A stretch of DNA of 64,000 nt from Halichoerus grypus (taxonomy: Eukaryota > Chordata > Mammalia > Carnivora > Phocidae): positions 67,816,283 through 67,880,282 of the forward strand of contig NC_135719.1 of NCBI RefSeq assembly GCF_964656455.1. Reading direction: 5' to 3'. Positions 1 through 9,763 of the stretch are shown one piece after another. The translations under genes and the position numbers were made by a program. Under the pieces are notes generated by a model. It was not told the origin of the DNA, searched no databases, and saw nothing but the letters and a program-made list of their open reading frames with translations. How positions within the stretch are numbered: position 1 is the first letter of the stretch; each line of letters begins with the position of its first letter.

Positions 1-887
1 TATGAATTTTTAAATAATGGGCAAAATGTTTAATAGAAGCAGTTCTTATATGCCTTTCAGGCTTTTATTTTCTTAAAATGATTTCTAAAACCGTATAATA
101 AGATTTTGTATAGAACTACTTTTAAAGCAAGTTCATGGTAATTCTTGTACATGTAAGCATTACAGTACAGCTCTGAAATATAAAAATAAGATATATTTCT
201 GTCTCCAGGGACCTCTGGCATTTTCATATGGAAAGGGAGAAGTATGTAACAAATCGTTTTTCTGGCATTTGGGTTTCCTTTTGTTGACTCTTGAAACATC
301 AGTTGGTGAATGTATTTCCTAGCTCTTTATTGCACCCCAAATGGTCAAAAATGGGGAAGAGCACTAAAGTAGCATCCATTTCATTTGTAGAGATTAGAAA
401 CAAGATGCTTATTGTCCTACTTCTTCAAAGGATTCAGAATGGGTGATTAAGAGCAACTCTAAATGTTTTGGAGTTCAAAGAAAGTTGGAATCCAGCTCCT
501 CTAGGCCCAGTGACCTTGAGATTTACAAAGAAACTGAAGAAATCATATTACACCTTTATTAATGGTATGTATTTGAAATCTTTCAAATGTATTTGTACAT
601 TTTAGCTGAATTAGTTTAAATTCAGCAAATATAAATCATACTTAGAACTCTACTAATCTCTATTGCATCGAACTCATTCTCACCAATGAGACTGCCTTCT
701 AACCTATGGAACTTTTCCACATGCAAGTTATTTTAAGGGAAAAAATCTCCACATGATCTGCAAATGTTATCTAATGCATTTTTAAATGCTGCTAAGACAG
801 ACATGTCTTCATACATAAGAAGTGTCCTAGGGACATTAAAAATTCTGTTTTGAGATCTAGAAATCCTCTTTTTTTTTTTTAGCCTGA
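1..887. other. Unique AT-rich DNA
   Basis: I recognise no interspersed repeat and no convincing gene here. Short open frames (for example 57-299 on the minus strand) have no domain, no splice context and no codon pattern that supports them. The stretch ends in an 11-T pyrimidine tract that precedes the exon-like frame at 888. Confidence 0.5.
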
Positions 888-1043
888 GAATTACCATTAT
901 GAAGGGATGCATACTCAGCCAGTATCTGAAGGATGCTGCTAGGAGCTACACCAAAATATTCTTAGGGACTTTGTTTACAGACAGGATGAAACCTGAAGAT
1001 CAAGAGAAACTGATCAAGTCCTTGCAGGAGCAATTTATCACTC
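888..1043 (+). other. Exon-like open frame, product not recognised
   Basis: A run of T ending in AG (to about 882) looks like a 3' splice site. The frame reads LRITIMKGCILSQYLKDA and onward to a TAG that ends about 160 bases after the AG. The first ATG is at 899. The translated piece is about 57 residues, lysine-, glutamate- and glutamine-rich toward its end (KPEDQEKLIKSLQEQF), and would form an amphipathic helix. If the TAG were ignored the frame stays open into QLLKMHAG, next to a possible donor (CTG|GTAGGA). It could be a terminal coding exon, an exon of a decayed gene with one nonsense change, or chance. No repeat family explains it. I do not recognise the protein and assign no function. 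Confidence 0.25.
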
Positions 1044-1060
1044 TGCAATACCTTTAGCAA

Positions 1061-1445
1061 TTGCTAAAAATGCATGCTGGTAGGAAGTTTTTAAATTACC
1101 AAAACCATCAGATCATTTGCTTGGTTCTTATAGACTCCCTAAAATATAGGAGTCTATCTAAGAAAAATTGAGCTAAGCACTGTGCCTGGCACTGTCCCTG
1201 TTGCAGATGGAAGGCCAGATGAGCAGGAGCAGTTGCCAATCATCAAGCTCATAGAGGTATGGAAATGCATCATACACACAGATACATATATATGTATACA
1301 TGAAGAGTTAAAATAAGAAAGGAAAGATATTTAGTAGTGCAAAGGAAGACCTCATATTTGTAGTGGGTTGCATTCCTGGAAAAGGCATTTTAAGTGGAAA
1401 TGATTTTTAAATATAATTTGGTTTTCCTTTAAAAGTAACATTTAG
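1061..1445. other. Unique DNA before the SINE pair
   Basis: No repeat or gene is seen, apart from a short alternating run (ACACACAGATACATATATATG) near 1273-1298. The last 15 bases, AAAAGTAACATTTAG at 1431-1445, are the first of three copies of the target site of the two SINEs that follow. Confidence 0.4.
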
Positions 1446-1643
1446 GGGTGCCTGCGTGGCTCAGTCGTTAAGCGTCTGCCTTCGGCTCAGGTCATGGTCC
1501 TAGGGTCCTGGGATCGAGCCCCGCATTGGGTTCCCTGCTCAGTGGAGAGCCTGCTTCTCCCTCTCCCACTCCCCCCGCTTGTGTTCCCTCTCTCGCTGTG
1601 TCTCTCTCTGTCAAATAAATAAATAAAATCTTTAAAAAAAAAT
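1446..1643 (+). mobile_element. Carnivore tRNA-derived SINE (SINEC), full length
   Basis: The element starts GGGGTGCCTGCGTGGCTCAG, holds the tRNA-like head with its internal pol III promoter region, and ends in the TC-rich tail, (AAAT)n, AATCTT and an A-tail. It is flanked by AAAAGTAACATTTAG at 1431-1445 and 1644-1658. A second SINE follows directly at the right copy, so the site was used twice. Confidence 0.95.
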
Positions 1644-1658
1644 AAAAGTAACATTTAG

Positions 1659-1855
1659 AGGGGTGCCTGGGTGGCTCAGTCGTTAAGCGTCTGCCTTCGG
1701 CTCAGATCATGATCGCAGGGTCCTGGGATTGAGCCCCACATCGGGCTCCCTGCTCAATGGGAAACCTGCTTCTCCCTCTCCCACTCCCCCTGTTTGTGTT
1801 CCCTCTCTCACTGTGTCTCTCTCTGTCAAATAAATAAAATCTTTAATAAATAAAT
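1659..1855 (+). mobile_element. SINEC, second insertion at the same target
   Basis: This is a full-length SINE in the same orientation as its left neighbour. Flanks are AAAAGTAACATTTAG (1644-1658) and AAAAGTAACATTA (1856-1868). The three target copies show two separate integrations at the same nick position and not a tandem duplication: the two SINEs differ in sequence and in tail structure (the right one has a longer AAAT-rich end). Confidence 0.95.
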
Positions 1856-1994
1856 AAAAGTAACATTAGATAGGGGTTATATGCTTGACTAGAAAAGAGA
1901 TTCCTTAGTCTTTATACAATTGGCTGTAAATCTAATATTTAATCAGCTATTAATGATAGAAAAGTACAATAAAAATAGCCAAGTACTTTTCAAA

Positions 1995-2125
1995 GATAAT
2001 ACATTTTCTCATTTAATTTCTCAAACTATTATCTTCATTTTGCAAATGAGGAGACTGAAGTTTAGAGAAGTTCAATAATCTGAGGAAGATCATAGGGCAG
2101 GGAAGTACTAGAGCATGGATTCATT
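1995..2125 (-). mobile_element. MIR fragment
   Basis: The stretch carries the MIR signature in reverse: a CTCATTTAAT block, then TTTTGCAAATGAGGAGACTGAAG, then a degenerate counterpart of the conserved GGTCACACAGCTAGTAAGTGG region. It is old and diverged, and its edges are approximate. Confidence 0.6.
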
Positions 2126-2602
2126 AAAGGGATTAGAAAATGCTTACCCCTTGAGAGTTTTGGGGATATGAGGAGCAATGAAAAAAATATTGAGGCTAGT
2201 GGTGGATTATAATGGAAAAGAAGAGGTGGTCTCTGCTTTTACTGTGTTAAAAGCAATTATAAAATGTTGTTGCCAGAGGATTAATAAGTGATTTTCTTTG
2301 TTGAGTGGCAGTAAATTGAGGACTGTACTGCAGTTGTAAAATATATGAAGTCCTGCAAAATGTAGGTAACAATAAAGAATTTGCCTTGCCTGAGTAGCAA
2401 TGGTAGCAACTCAAAAATAGCTTGGACCATCATAATGGATAACTACTTGCTTATAATTGCAGTGGGATGTGTACCTTCTGGTACAAAGTTGTTCTTGGTA
2501 CATGATGACATTGGACATGGTATCTTTAAAATAGATTAGAAGAGCAAATGATATTGTGAAATATCTAAGAGCTATTCATAACCAGAGTATTCAGGAATAG
2601 TC

Positions 2603-2790
2603 GGGGTGCTGGGTACCTCAGTTGGTTAAGTGTCTGACTTCAGCTCAGGTCCTGATCTCAGGGTCCTGGGACTGAGCCCCACACCAGTTCCCCACTCAGC
2701 GGGGAGTCTGCTTGTCCTTCTCCCTCTGCTCCTCCCCGTGCTTGCTCCCTCTCTCTCTCTCTCAGATAAATAAAATCTTAAAAAAAAAAA
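2603..2790 (+). mobile_element. SINEC, older copy
   Basis: The tRNA-like head is diverged (GGGGTGCTGGGTACCTCAG) and the body reads TTAAGTGTCTGACTTCAG. The TC-rich 3' part ends in an 11-12 A tail. Flanks GGAATAGTC and AGAATAGTCAGG are the target duplication. More mutations than its neighbours suggest an older insertion. Confidence 0.9.
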
Positions 2791-2859
2791 AGAATAGTCA
2801 GGATAGGACAGATTTATACCTAGTATGTGGAAACCTGGGAAGAATGTTGCTCTCATACC

Positions 2860-3157
2860 AACAATAAGAAGTCAGATAATATACAAAATTATAACTTTTC
2901 TTGAGCCTATCAGACAGCCAACATTGTAAGGTAAGGTAGTCAACTAGTTTGAAATGTAAGGAATATAGGGACCTCCAAGGAGAGACAGGATGAAAACACT
3001 GGCTTACCTGTGGCAGAGAATGGGAGGAAGATGGGACCCCATACTAGTGAATAAGAATTTAGCTATAAAATTTAACAAATTATTAAAAGTTTAATGTGGG
3101 CTAGAATGAGAGTATGGGACATCTAGCGGCTGCAGACACAAATGGTGTTTACACCTA
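2860..3157 (+). mobile_element. Possible upstream part of the old L1
   Basis: The sequence up to the SINE at 3158 is purine-rich, with features that fit a decayed L1M 5' region (TCAACTAGTTTG, GGGACCTCCAAGG, GACAGGATG). Continuity with the L1 that resumes at 3362 is likely, but I cannot prove it by eye. Confidence 0.3.
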
Positions 3158-3361
3158 TTTATTTTTTTAAAAAAAGATCTTACTTATTTTAGAGAGAGCA
3201 CATGAGCAGGGGCAAGGGCAAAGGGAGAGGGAGAGAATCTCAAACAGACTTTGCACTGAGCATGGAACTTGATGCAGGGCTCAGTCCCATGACTCTGAGA
3301 CTATGACCTGAGCTGAAACCAAGAGTTAGATGCTTAACTGACTGAGCCACTCAGGGGCCCC
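3158..3361 (-). mobile_element. SINEC, older copy
   Basis: Read in reverse it shows the head (GGGGCCCCTGAGTGGCTCAG), the TTGGTTTCAGCTCAGGTCAT body of older subfamilies, and the TC-rich tail near 3190-3240. The target duplication is blurred. It sits inside, or at the edge of, the old L1 5' region. Confidence 0.85.
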
Positions 3362-4758
3362 TGTACTTACTTATAGTTTTATAACTAAGGTCCTTTGCTG
3401 GGTATCCTTTGGAAAGACTGGAGACAGACAAGAGAAATCCTCCCTCAGTTCTGCAGGACTGGAGAGGAGAGCAGCTGCTGCTATGGGAAAGACACAAAGC
3501 TCTACTTGTACCATACTCTAAGAAGAAAAAAAGGCCTTCATCTATTTGAAGGAGAGGAAACTCTATTGCACCCTAAAGTACAAGTGGAAACCCACTATGG
3601 CTAGGGATAAAGGAAATATAATATACAATATACTCTACCCATGGGGGAAGAAGTGAAAACCATCTGAACCCCAGACCATTAGAGGTCTTGAACATGATGT
3701 ATTAAAAAAAATTAGGAGACACACAAAAAAGTGAGAAAAACCAACCCACTGTCAAGAGACAAAGTAATCAACAGAACAAGACTTAAAGATGACCCAGATG
3801 TTGGAACAATGAGATAGAGAGCTTGAAATAACTATGATTTGTGTGTTAAAGGCTCTAGTGGAAAAGATAGACAACATGCACGAACAGATAGGGAGTTTCG
3901 CGAAGAGATGGAACCTATAAGAATGAGTCAAATGGCAATGGTAAACATGTAAAACATAGTAATAGTCATGAAGAATGCCTTTCAGGATCTCACTAATAGA
4001 CTTGCCACAGCTGAGGAAAGTTGAAGATAATTGTTGAAGATAATTGTTGAGGAATTAACTTGAAAGTAGTTAAAAGAAATTACCCAAATCAAAACATGAA
4101 GAGAAAAATGAGGGTGAAAAAAAAAAACCCAATACAGCACAGCAATCAAGAGCTCAGGAACAATATAAAATGGTCTAATATACTAATGTACATATAATTG
4201 GGATCCCAAAGAAAAAGAGAATAGAAGAAATATTAGAAGACATAGAAGTGATAGTTTTCCATAAATTATGAAATGAAGGACGGCAAGCCACTGATCCAAT
4301 AAAGCTCAGAGAATCCCAAGCAGGATCAATACTACACACAATACATACATCCCTACCTAGGCATATCATATTCAAATTTCTGAAAACCAAATATAAAGTG
4401 AAAATCTTGAAGGCAGCCAAAGAAAAAAGCCACATTACATACAGGGGAATAAAGATGTTAATTAGAGTAGACTTATCAGAAACCTTGCAAGCCAGATGAC
4501 AATGAATGACATCTTTAAAGTGGTGAAAGGAAATAAATCCATCAACCCAGAATAGACTTTAAGGGAAAAACTGTCACAAGAGACAAAGAAGGATATTATA
4601 TAATGATAAAGGGTCAGTCCACTGGGAAAACATAATAATTATAAATATATATGCAATTAAAATCAGAGTACCTAAATATATAAAGCAAACATCGACAGAA
4701 CTAAAGAGAGAAACAGGCAGCAACACAATGGTGGTAGGAGCCTTAATACTCCATTTTA

Positions 4759-4966
4759 TTTTATTTTATTTTATTTTTTAAAGATTTTATTTATTTATTT
4801 GACAGAGAGAGAGATAGCGAGAGCAGGAACACAAGCAGGGGGAGTGGGAGAGGGAGAAGCAGGCTTCCCGCCGAGCAGGGAGCCCGATGTGGGACTCGAT
4901 CCCAGGACCCTGGGATCATGACCTGAGCTGAAGGCAGACGCTTAACGACTGAGCCACCCAGGCGCC
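4759..4966 (-). mobile_element. SINEC inside the old L1
   Basis: A full-length copy of a young subfamily, in reverse. Its end is a (TTTTA)n and T-rich tail, then AAGATTTTATTTATTTATTTG, the purine-rich tail and the head complement GGCGCC. Target duplication CTCCATTTTA lies at 4749-4758 and 4967-4976. Confidence 0.95.
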
Positions 4967-5510
4967 CTCCATTTTAATAATGGATAGAACTTCTAGACAA
5001 AATCAACAAGCTATGGACAGTGATACATCAACAAACTGGACAACCTAGAAGAAATGGAAAAATTCTTAGAAACACACAGCTTATCAAGACTGAATCAGGA
5101 AGAAAGAGAAAATCTGAATAATCAATTACAAGTAGGGAGATTGATCTAGTAATCAAAAATCTCTCAATGAAGAAAAGCTCAGGACCAGATGGCTTCACTG
5201 ACAGGGTCACAGCTAACATGCTCAATGTTGAAAGGATAAAAACTTTTTTTCTAAGATCAAGAACAAGACAAGGGTTGCCCACTCCCACCACTCCTCTTCA
5301 ACATAGTACTGGAGGTCCTAGCTGGGGCAGTCAGGTAAGAAAAAGAAAAGGTATCAGAATTGGAAAGGAAGAAGTAAAATTGTTTTCATTTGCAGGTGAT
5401 ATAATTTTATATATAGAAAATTCTGAAGAAAAGGCCAAAAACTGTTAAATCTAATCAACAAATTCAGGAAAATTGCAGGATACAAAATTAACTTAAAAAA
5501 TCAGTAGGGT

Positions 5511-5682
5511 AGGGGCACCTGGGTGGCTTGGTGGGTTAAGCATCTGCCTTCAGCTCGGGTCATGATCCCAGGGTGCCGGGATCGAGCCCCACGTCAGGCT
5601 CCCTGCTCAGTGGGGAGCCTGTTACTCCCCCACTTGTGCTCTCTCTTTCTCTCTCTCTCTGACAAATAAATAAAATCTTTAA
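5511..5682 (+). mobile_element. SINEC inside the old L1
   Basis: The copy begins AGGGGCACCTGGGTGGCTTG and has a shortened TC-rich region. Target duplication AAAAAATCAGTAG lies at 5495-5507 and 5683-5695. It splits the L1 just after the remnant of the RT domain. Confidence 0.95.
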
Positions 5683-7083
5683 AAAAAATCAGTAGTGTTT
5701 CAATACACTAAGAATAAAATTTCTGAAGAGGAAATGAAGAAAGTGATCCTATATATGATAGCATCAGAAACAATAAAATACCTAGGAATAAATTTAACTA
5801 AGGAGGTGAAATATCTCTCCTGAAAACTACAAGACATTGATAAAAGAAATCAAAGCAGACATAAATAAATGGAAAAATATCCCAAGGCCAAGGATTGGGA
5901 GAATTAATATTGTTAAAGTGTCAATACCATTGAAATCCATCTCTAGATTCAGTGCAATCCCTGTCGAGTTTCCAATAGAATTTTTTACAGAAGTAGGAAA
6001 AAACTCCTAAAATTTATGTAGAATCACAAAAAACTCTGCTTTCTGATTTCAAAATACACTATACAACTACAGTCATGAAAACAGTCTGATACTGGCATAA
6101 AAATAGACAAATAAGCCAATGGAACAGAATTGAGAGCCCAGAAACAAAACCAAACATATATAGTCAACTAATAATGACAAGGGAGCCAAGAATACCCCAT
6201 GGAGATAAGTCTCTTCAATAGGATAGTTGTATATCCACATGTAAAAGAATAAAACTAGACCAGTAACTCACAAAAATTAACTTGAAATGGATTAAAGAAT
6301 TAAATGTAAAACCCGAAATCATGAAACTATTAGCAGAAAACACAGGAACAAAGCTCCTTGACATGGGTCTTGGTAATGATTTTTTTTTTGGATATGACCC
6401 CTAAAACACAAGCAACAAAATAAAAAAAACAAGTGGGACTACATCAAACTATAAAGCTTCTGTACAGCAAAAGAAAACATCAACAAAGTGAAAAGACAAC
6501 CTATGGAATGAGAAAAAGTATTTGCAAACTACATATTTGATATGGAGTTAATATCCAAAACATATAAAGAACTCATACAACCAATAGCAAAGAAGCAAGT
6601 AACCCAATTAAAAAATGGGCAAAGTATCTCAACAGACATATACAAGGTATACAAAAGGACAACAGGTACATGAAAAATGCTCAACATCACTAGTCATTAG
6701 GGAATTGCAAATTAAAAGCACAATGAGATATCACCATATACCTGTTAGAATGGCCATCATCAAAAAGACAAGTGATAACAAATGCTAACATGGATAAGGA
6801 GAAAAGGGAACCATTGTGCACTGTTGATGGGATTATAAACTGGTGCAGCCACTGTAGAAAACAGTATGGAAGATCCTGAAAAAATTAAAAATAGAACTAC
6901 CATATGATCTAGCAATGCCACTTCTGGGAACATATCCAAAGGTAACAAAAACACTCAAAAAGGTGACTGCATTATGTTAATAGCAGCATAATTTATAATA
7001 GCCAAGACATGGAAATAACCTAAGTGCCCATCAATGGATGAACATATAAAGAAGTTGTGAGATAAATATGTATTATTATATAT

Positions 7084-7117
7084 AAATATATCTGTGAATA
7101 TTATATATATATATATT
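7084..7117. repeat. AT-rich microsatellite within L1
   Basis: Alternating TATATA runs sit at the L1 position just before the conserved ATTCAGCCAT block. The same L1 position carries microsatellites in two other L1 copies of this window (39584-39600 and 59279-59304). Confidence 0.7.
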
Positions 7118-7214
7118 CAGCCATAAAAAATGAGGAAATTCTACCATTTGTGACAACATGGATGGACCTTGAAGGCATTATGCTAAGTGAAACAAGTCAA
7201 TAAAAGACAAATAT

Positions 7215-7405
7215 GGGGCGCCTGGGTGGCTCAGTCGGTTAAGTGGCTGCCTTTGGCTCAGGTCATGATCCCAGAGTCCTGGGATCAGGTCTCACATCAG
7301 GCTCCCTGCTCAGTGGAGAGCCTGCTTCTCCCTCTCCCTCTGCCTGCTGCTCTGCCTATTTGTGCTCTCTCTGTCAAATAAATAAATAAAATCTTAAAAA
7401 AAAAA
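7215..7405 (+). mobile_element. SINEC, variant tail subfamily
   Basis: The head is complete. The 3' part reads CTGCCTGCTGCTCTGCCTAT rather than CCCACTCCCCCTGCTTGTG, so it belongs with the variant at 29978 and 58387. Target duplication AAAAGACAAATA lies at 7202-7213 and about 7406-7417, with a 13-A tail. Confidence 0.95.
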
Positions 7406-8076
7406 AAAAGACAAATACTATATGGTCTCACCTGTATGTGGAATCTAAAAACAAAACGAAACAGAACCCAAACTCATAGGAAAAGAGATCAGTCTTGGGG
7501 TTATCAAAGACATGAGTCAGGAGAGGGAGAATTGGAGGAAGGTGATCAAAAGGTACAAACTTCCTGTTATAAGTAGGGATGTAATTAATGTACAGCATGT
7601 TGGCTGTGGCTAACATTAATGTATGAGTGTATGATATATAGGAAAGTTAAGAGAGTAAATCCTAAGACTTCTCATCACAAGGAGAAAAACTTTTTCCCTT
7701 CTTTTTTTCTTTTTATCTATATAAGAATATGATGTCAGCTGAACCTATTGTGGTAATCATTTTAAAATATATATAAATCAAACAAAAAAACCAACAAGGC
7801 AATATTGCGCTTGAACCATACTTTAGACCAAATGTAAGTAACAGACATATACAGAACATTCCATGCATTAGCAGCAGAATACACATTCTTCCCAAGTGCA
7901 CACAGAACTTTGTTTAGGATAGATAACATGTTAGTTTACAAATCAAGTCTTTAAAAATTTAAGAGATTGGAATCATACCAAATGTTTATTCTGATCACAT
8001 TGGACATGATACTAGAAATCAATAGCAGAAGGAAGGCTGGAAAATTCACAAATATGTGGAAATTAAATAGCACACT

Positions 8077-8255
8077 CTTTTTATTCCAAAATATTTTATT
8101 TATTTATTTGAGAGAGTGTGAATGGGGGGAGGGGCAGAGGGAGAGGAAGAAGACTCTCTGCTGAGCAAGGAGCCCAATGCAGGTCTCGATCCCAGGACCC
8201 TGAGATCATGACCTGAGTCAAAGGTGCTTAACTGACTTAGCCATCCAGGCGACCC
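8077..8255 (-). mobile_element. SINEC, first of two elements at one site
   Basis: A reversed SINE with head complement CCATCCAGGCGACCC. Its flanks are TAAATAGCACACT at 8064-8076 and 8256-8268. The right copy is the left flank of the inverted L1 that follows, so the site was hit twice. Confidence 0.9.
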
Positions 8256-8268
8256 TAAATAGCACACT

Positions 8269-8842
8269 TAAAAAAAAAATTTTTTTTATTAACATATAAT
8301 GTATTATTTGTTTCAGGGGTACAGGTATGTGATTCATCAGTCTTACACAATTTATAGCACTCACCATAATACATACTCTCCCCAATGTCCATCACCCAGC
8401 CACCCTAACCCTCACACCCCCCTCTACTCCAGCAACCCTCAGTTTCCTGAGATTAAGAGTCTCTTATGGTTTGTCTCCCTCTCTGGTTTCATCTTGTTTC
8501 ATTTTTCCCTCCCTTCCCCTATGATCCTCTGTCTTGTTTCTCAAATTCCTCATATCAGTGAAATCATATGATACTTGTCTTTCTCTGATTGACTTATTTC
8601 GCTTAGCATAATACCCTCTAATTCCAACCACATCATTGCAAATGGCAAGATTTCATTTTTTTGATGGCTGTGTAATATTCCATTGTGTACATATACCACA
8701 TCTTCTTTATCCATTCATCTGTTGATGGACATCTAGGCTCTTTCCATAGTTTAGCTATTGTGGACATTGCTGCTAGAAACATTGGGGTGCATGTGCCCCT
8801 TCAGATCACTACATTTGTATCTTTGGGATGAACACCCAGTAG
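8269..8842 (-). mobile_element. 5'-truncated young L1 3' end
   Basis: Antisense L1 of about 574 bases. It shows the 3' UTR (ATTAACATATAATGTATTATT), then ORF2 C-terminal sequence including the reverse of ATTCAGCCAT-like and GGTGTTCATCCCAAAGATAC-like blocks. The flanks TAAATAGCACACT (8256-8268) and TAAATAACACACT (8843-8855) differ at one base. It is truncated well inside ORF2. Confidence 0.9.
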
Positions 8843-9020
8843 TAAATAACACACTCTTGAACAAACATTGGGTAAAGATTAAATCAAAAAGGAAATTAGA
8901 AAATAGCTTAAGACAAATGAAAGTGAAAAACAGTATACCAAAACTTATGGGATGCAACAAAAGCAATACTAAGAGGGAAGGAAGTTTTCTGCGATAAATG
9001 CCTACATTAAAAAGAAAGAT

Positions 9021-9147
9021 TTTTTTTTTTTTAAAGATTTTATTTATTTTTGAGAAAGTGTGCGCTTGCTTGTGTGGGGGTGGGGGAGAGGCAGAGGGGG
9101 AGGGAGAGGCAGAGAATCTCAACCGACTGAGCCACCCAGTTGCCCCT
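9021..9147 (-). mobile_element. SINEC with internal deletion, one of a pair
   Basis: Only about 127 bases. The reverse copy runs from the T-tail through the purine-rich tail to GAGAATCTC and then jumps straight to AACCGACTGAGCCACCCAG. The central 80 or so bases (GATCATGACCTGAGC region) are absent. Flanks AAAAAGAAAGAT lie at 9009-9020 and 9148-9159. Confidence 0.85.
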
Positions 9148-9161
9148 AAAAAGAAAGATTT

Positions 9162-9358
9162 TATTTTTTTATTTTTAAAGATTTTTATTTATTTATTTGA
9201 GAGAGAATGAGAGAGAGCACATGAGAGGGGTTAGGGTCAGAGAGAGAAGCAGCCTCCCCGCCGAGCAGGGAGCCCGAAGCGGGACTCGATCCAGGGACTC
9301 CAGGATCATGACCTGAGCCGAAGGCAGTCGCTTAACCAACTGAGCCACCCAGGCGTCC
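9162..9358 (-). mobile_element. SINEC, full-length partner at the same site
   Basis: Full-length reversed SINE. Its flanks are AAGAAAGATTTT at about 9150-9161 and 9359-9370, the second and third copies of the target already seen left of the neighbouring deleted SINE. Confidence 0.92.
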
Positions 9359-9591
9359 AAGAAAGATTTTAAATAACCTAACTTTATACCTCACAGAACT
9401 AGAAAAAGAACAAACTGAGCTCAAAGTAGAAGGAAGGAAATAACACACATTAGAGCAGAAATAAAATAGAAAACAGAAAAACAGTAGAAAAAATCAACAA
9501 AAAGAAGACTTGGTTTTTTGAAAAGACAGAATTGACAAACTCCTAGCTGGACTGAAAAAGCAGGACTTAGTAAATCAGAGATGAAAAAGGA

Positions 9592-9763
9592 GGGGTGCCT
9601 GGGTGGTGCAGTAGGTTGAGCTACTGGCTTTTGGTTTTGGCTCAGGTCGTGGTCTCAGGGTTGTGAGGCACGTCAGGCTCCAGGCTCAGTGCAGAGCCTG
9701 CTTGAGTTTCTCTTTCCCTTCCCTCTGCCCCTCCCCTACCCCCCTCAAATAAATCTTTAAAAA
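9592..9763 (+). mobile_element. SINEC, divergent older copy
   Basis: Head GGGGTGCCTGGGTGGTGCAG with a body of TGGCTTTTGGTTTTGGCTC, and a CCCCTCCCCTACCCCCC tail, unlike the young copies. Approximate flanks are GATGAAAAAGGA and AGTGAAAAAAGA. Confidence 0.85.

Larger units (their letters stand above)
3362..7790 (+). mobile_element. Old L1 (L1M-type), sense, decayed and interrupted
   Basis: The order of recognisable parts is as follows. 5' UTR-like sequence lies at 3390-3600 (GCAGGACTGGAGAGGAG). ORF1 and inter-ORF sequence of L1M type lies at 3700-4740. An endonuclease-linker remnant (GGTGGTAGGAGCCTTAATAC) follows, and reverse transcriptase pieces occupy 5020-5450, including ...FAGDIILYIEN in place of the FADD catalytic box. 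The ORF2 C-terminal part runs to 7200, then a 3' UTR to about 7770. Stops and frameshifts are frequent. Sequence is missing near 5015 and near 5210, where the RT reading jumps. Three SINEs (4759, 5511, 7215) interrupt it. It is not able to make protein. Confidence 0.85.

Noticed and set aside
5020..5450. Intact reverse transcriptase gene
   Set aside because: RT motifs are present but broken by deletions, stops and the nearby SINE, and the catalytic FADD box reads FAGD. It is a dead L1.
8751..9122. 123-codon minus-strand open frame
   Set aside because: It crosses the borders of an L1, a target duplication and a SINE, so it is an accident of nested repeats.
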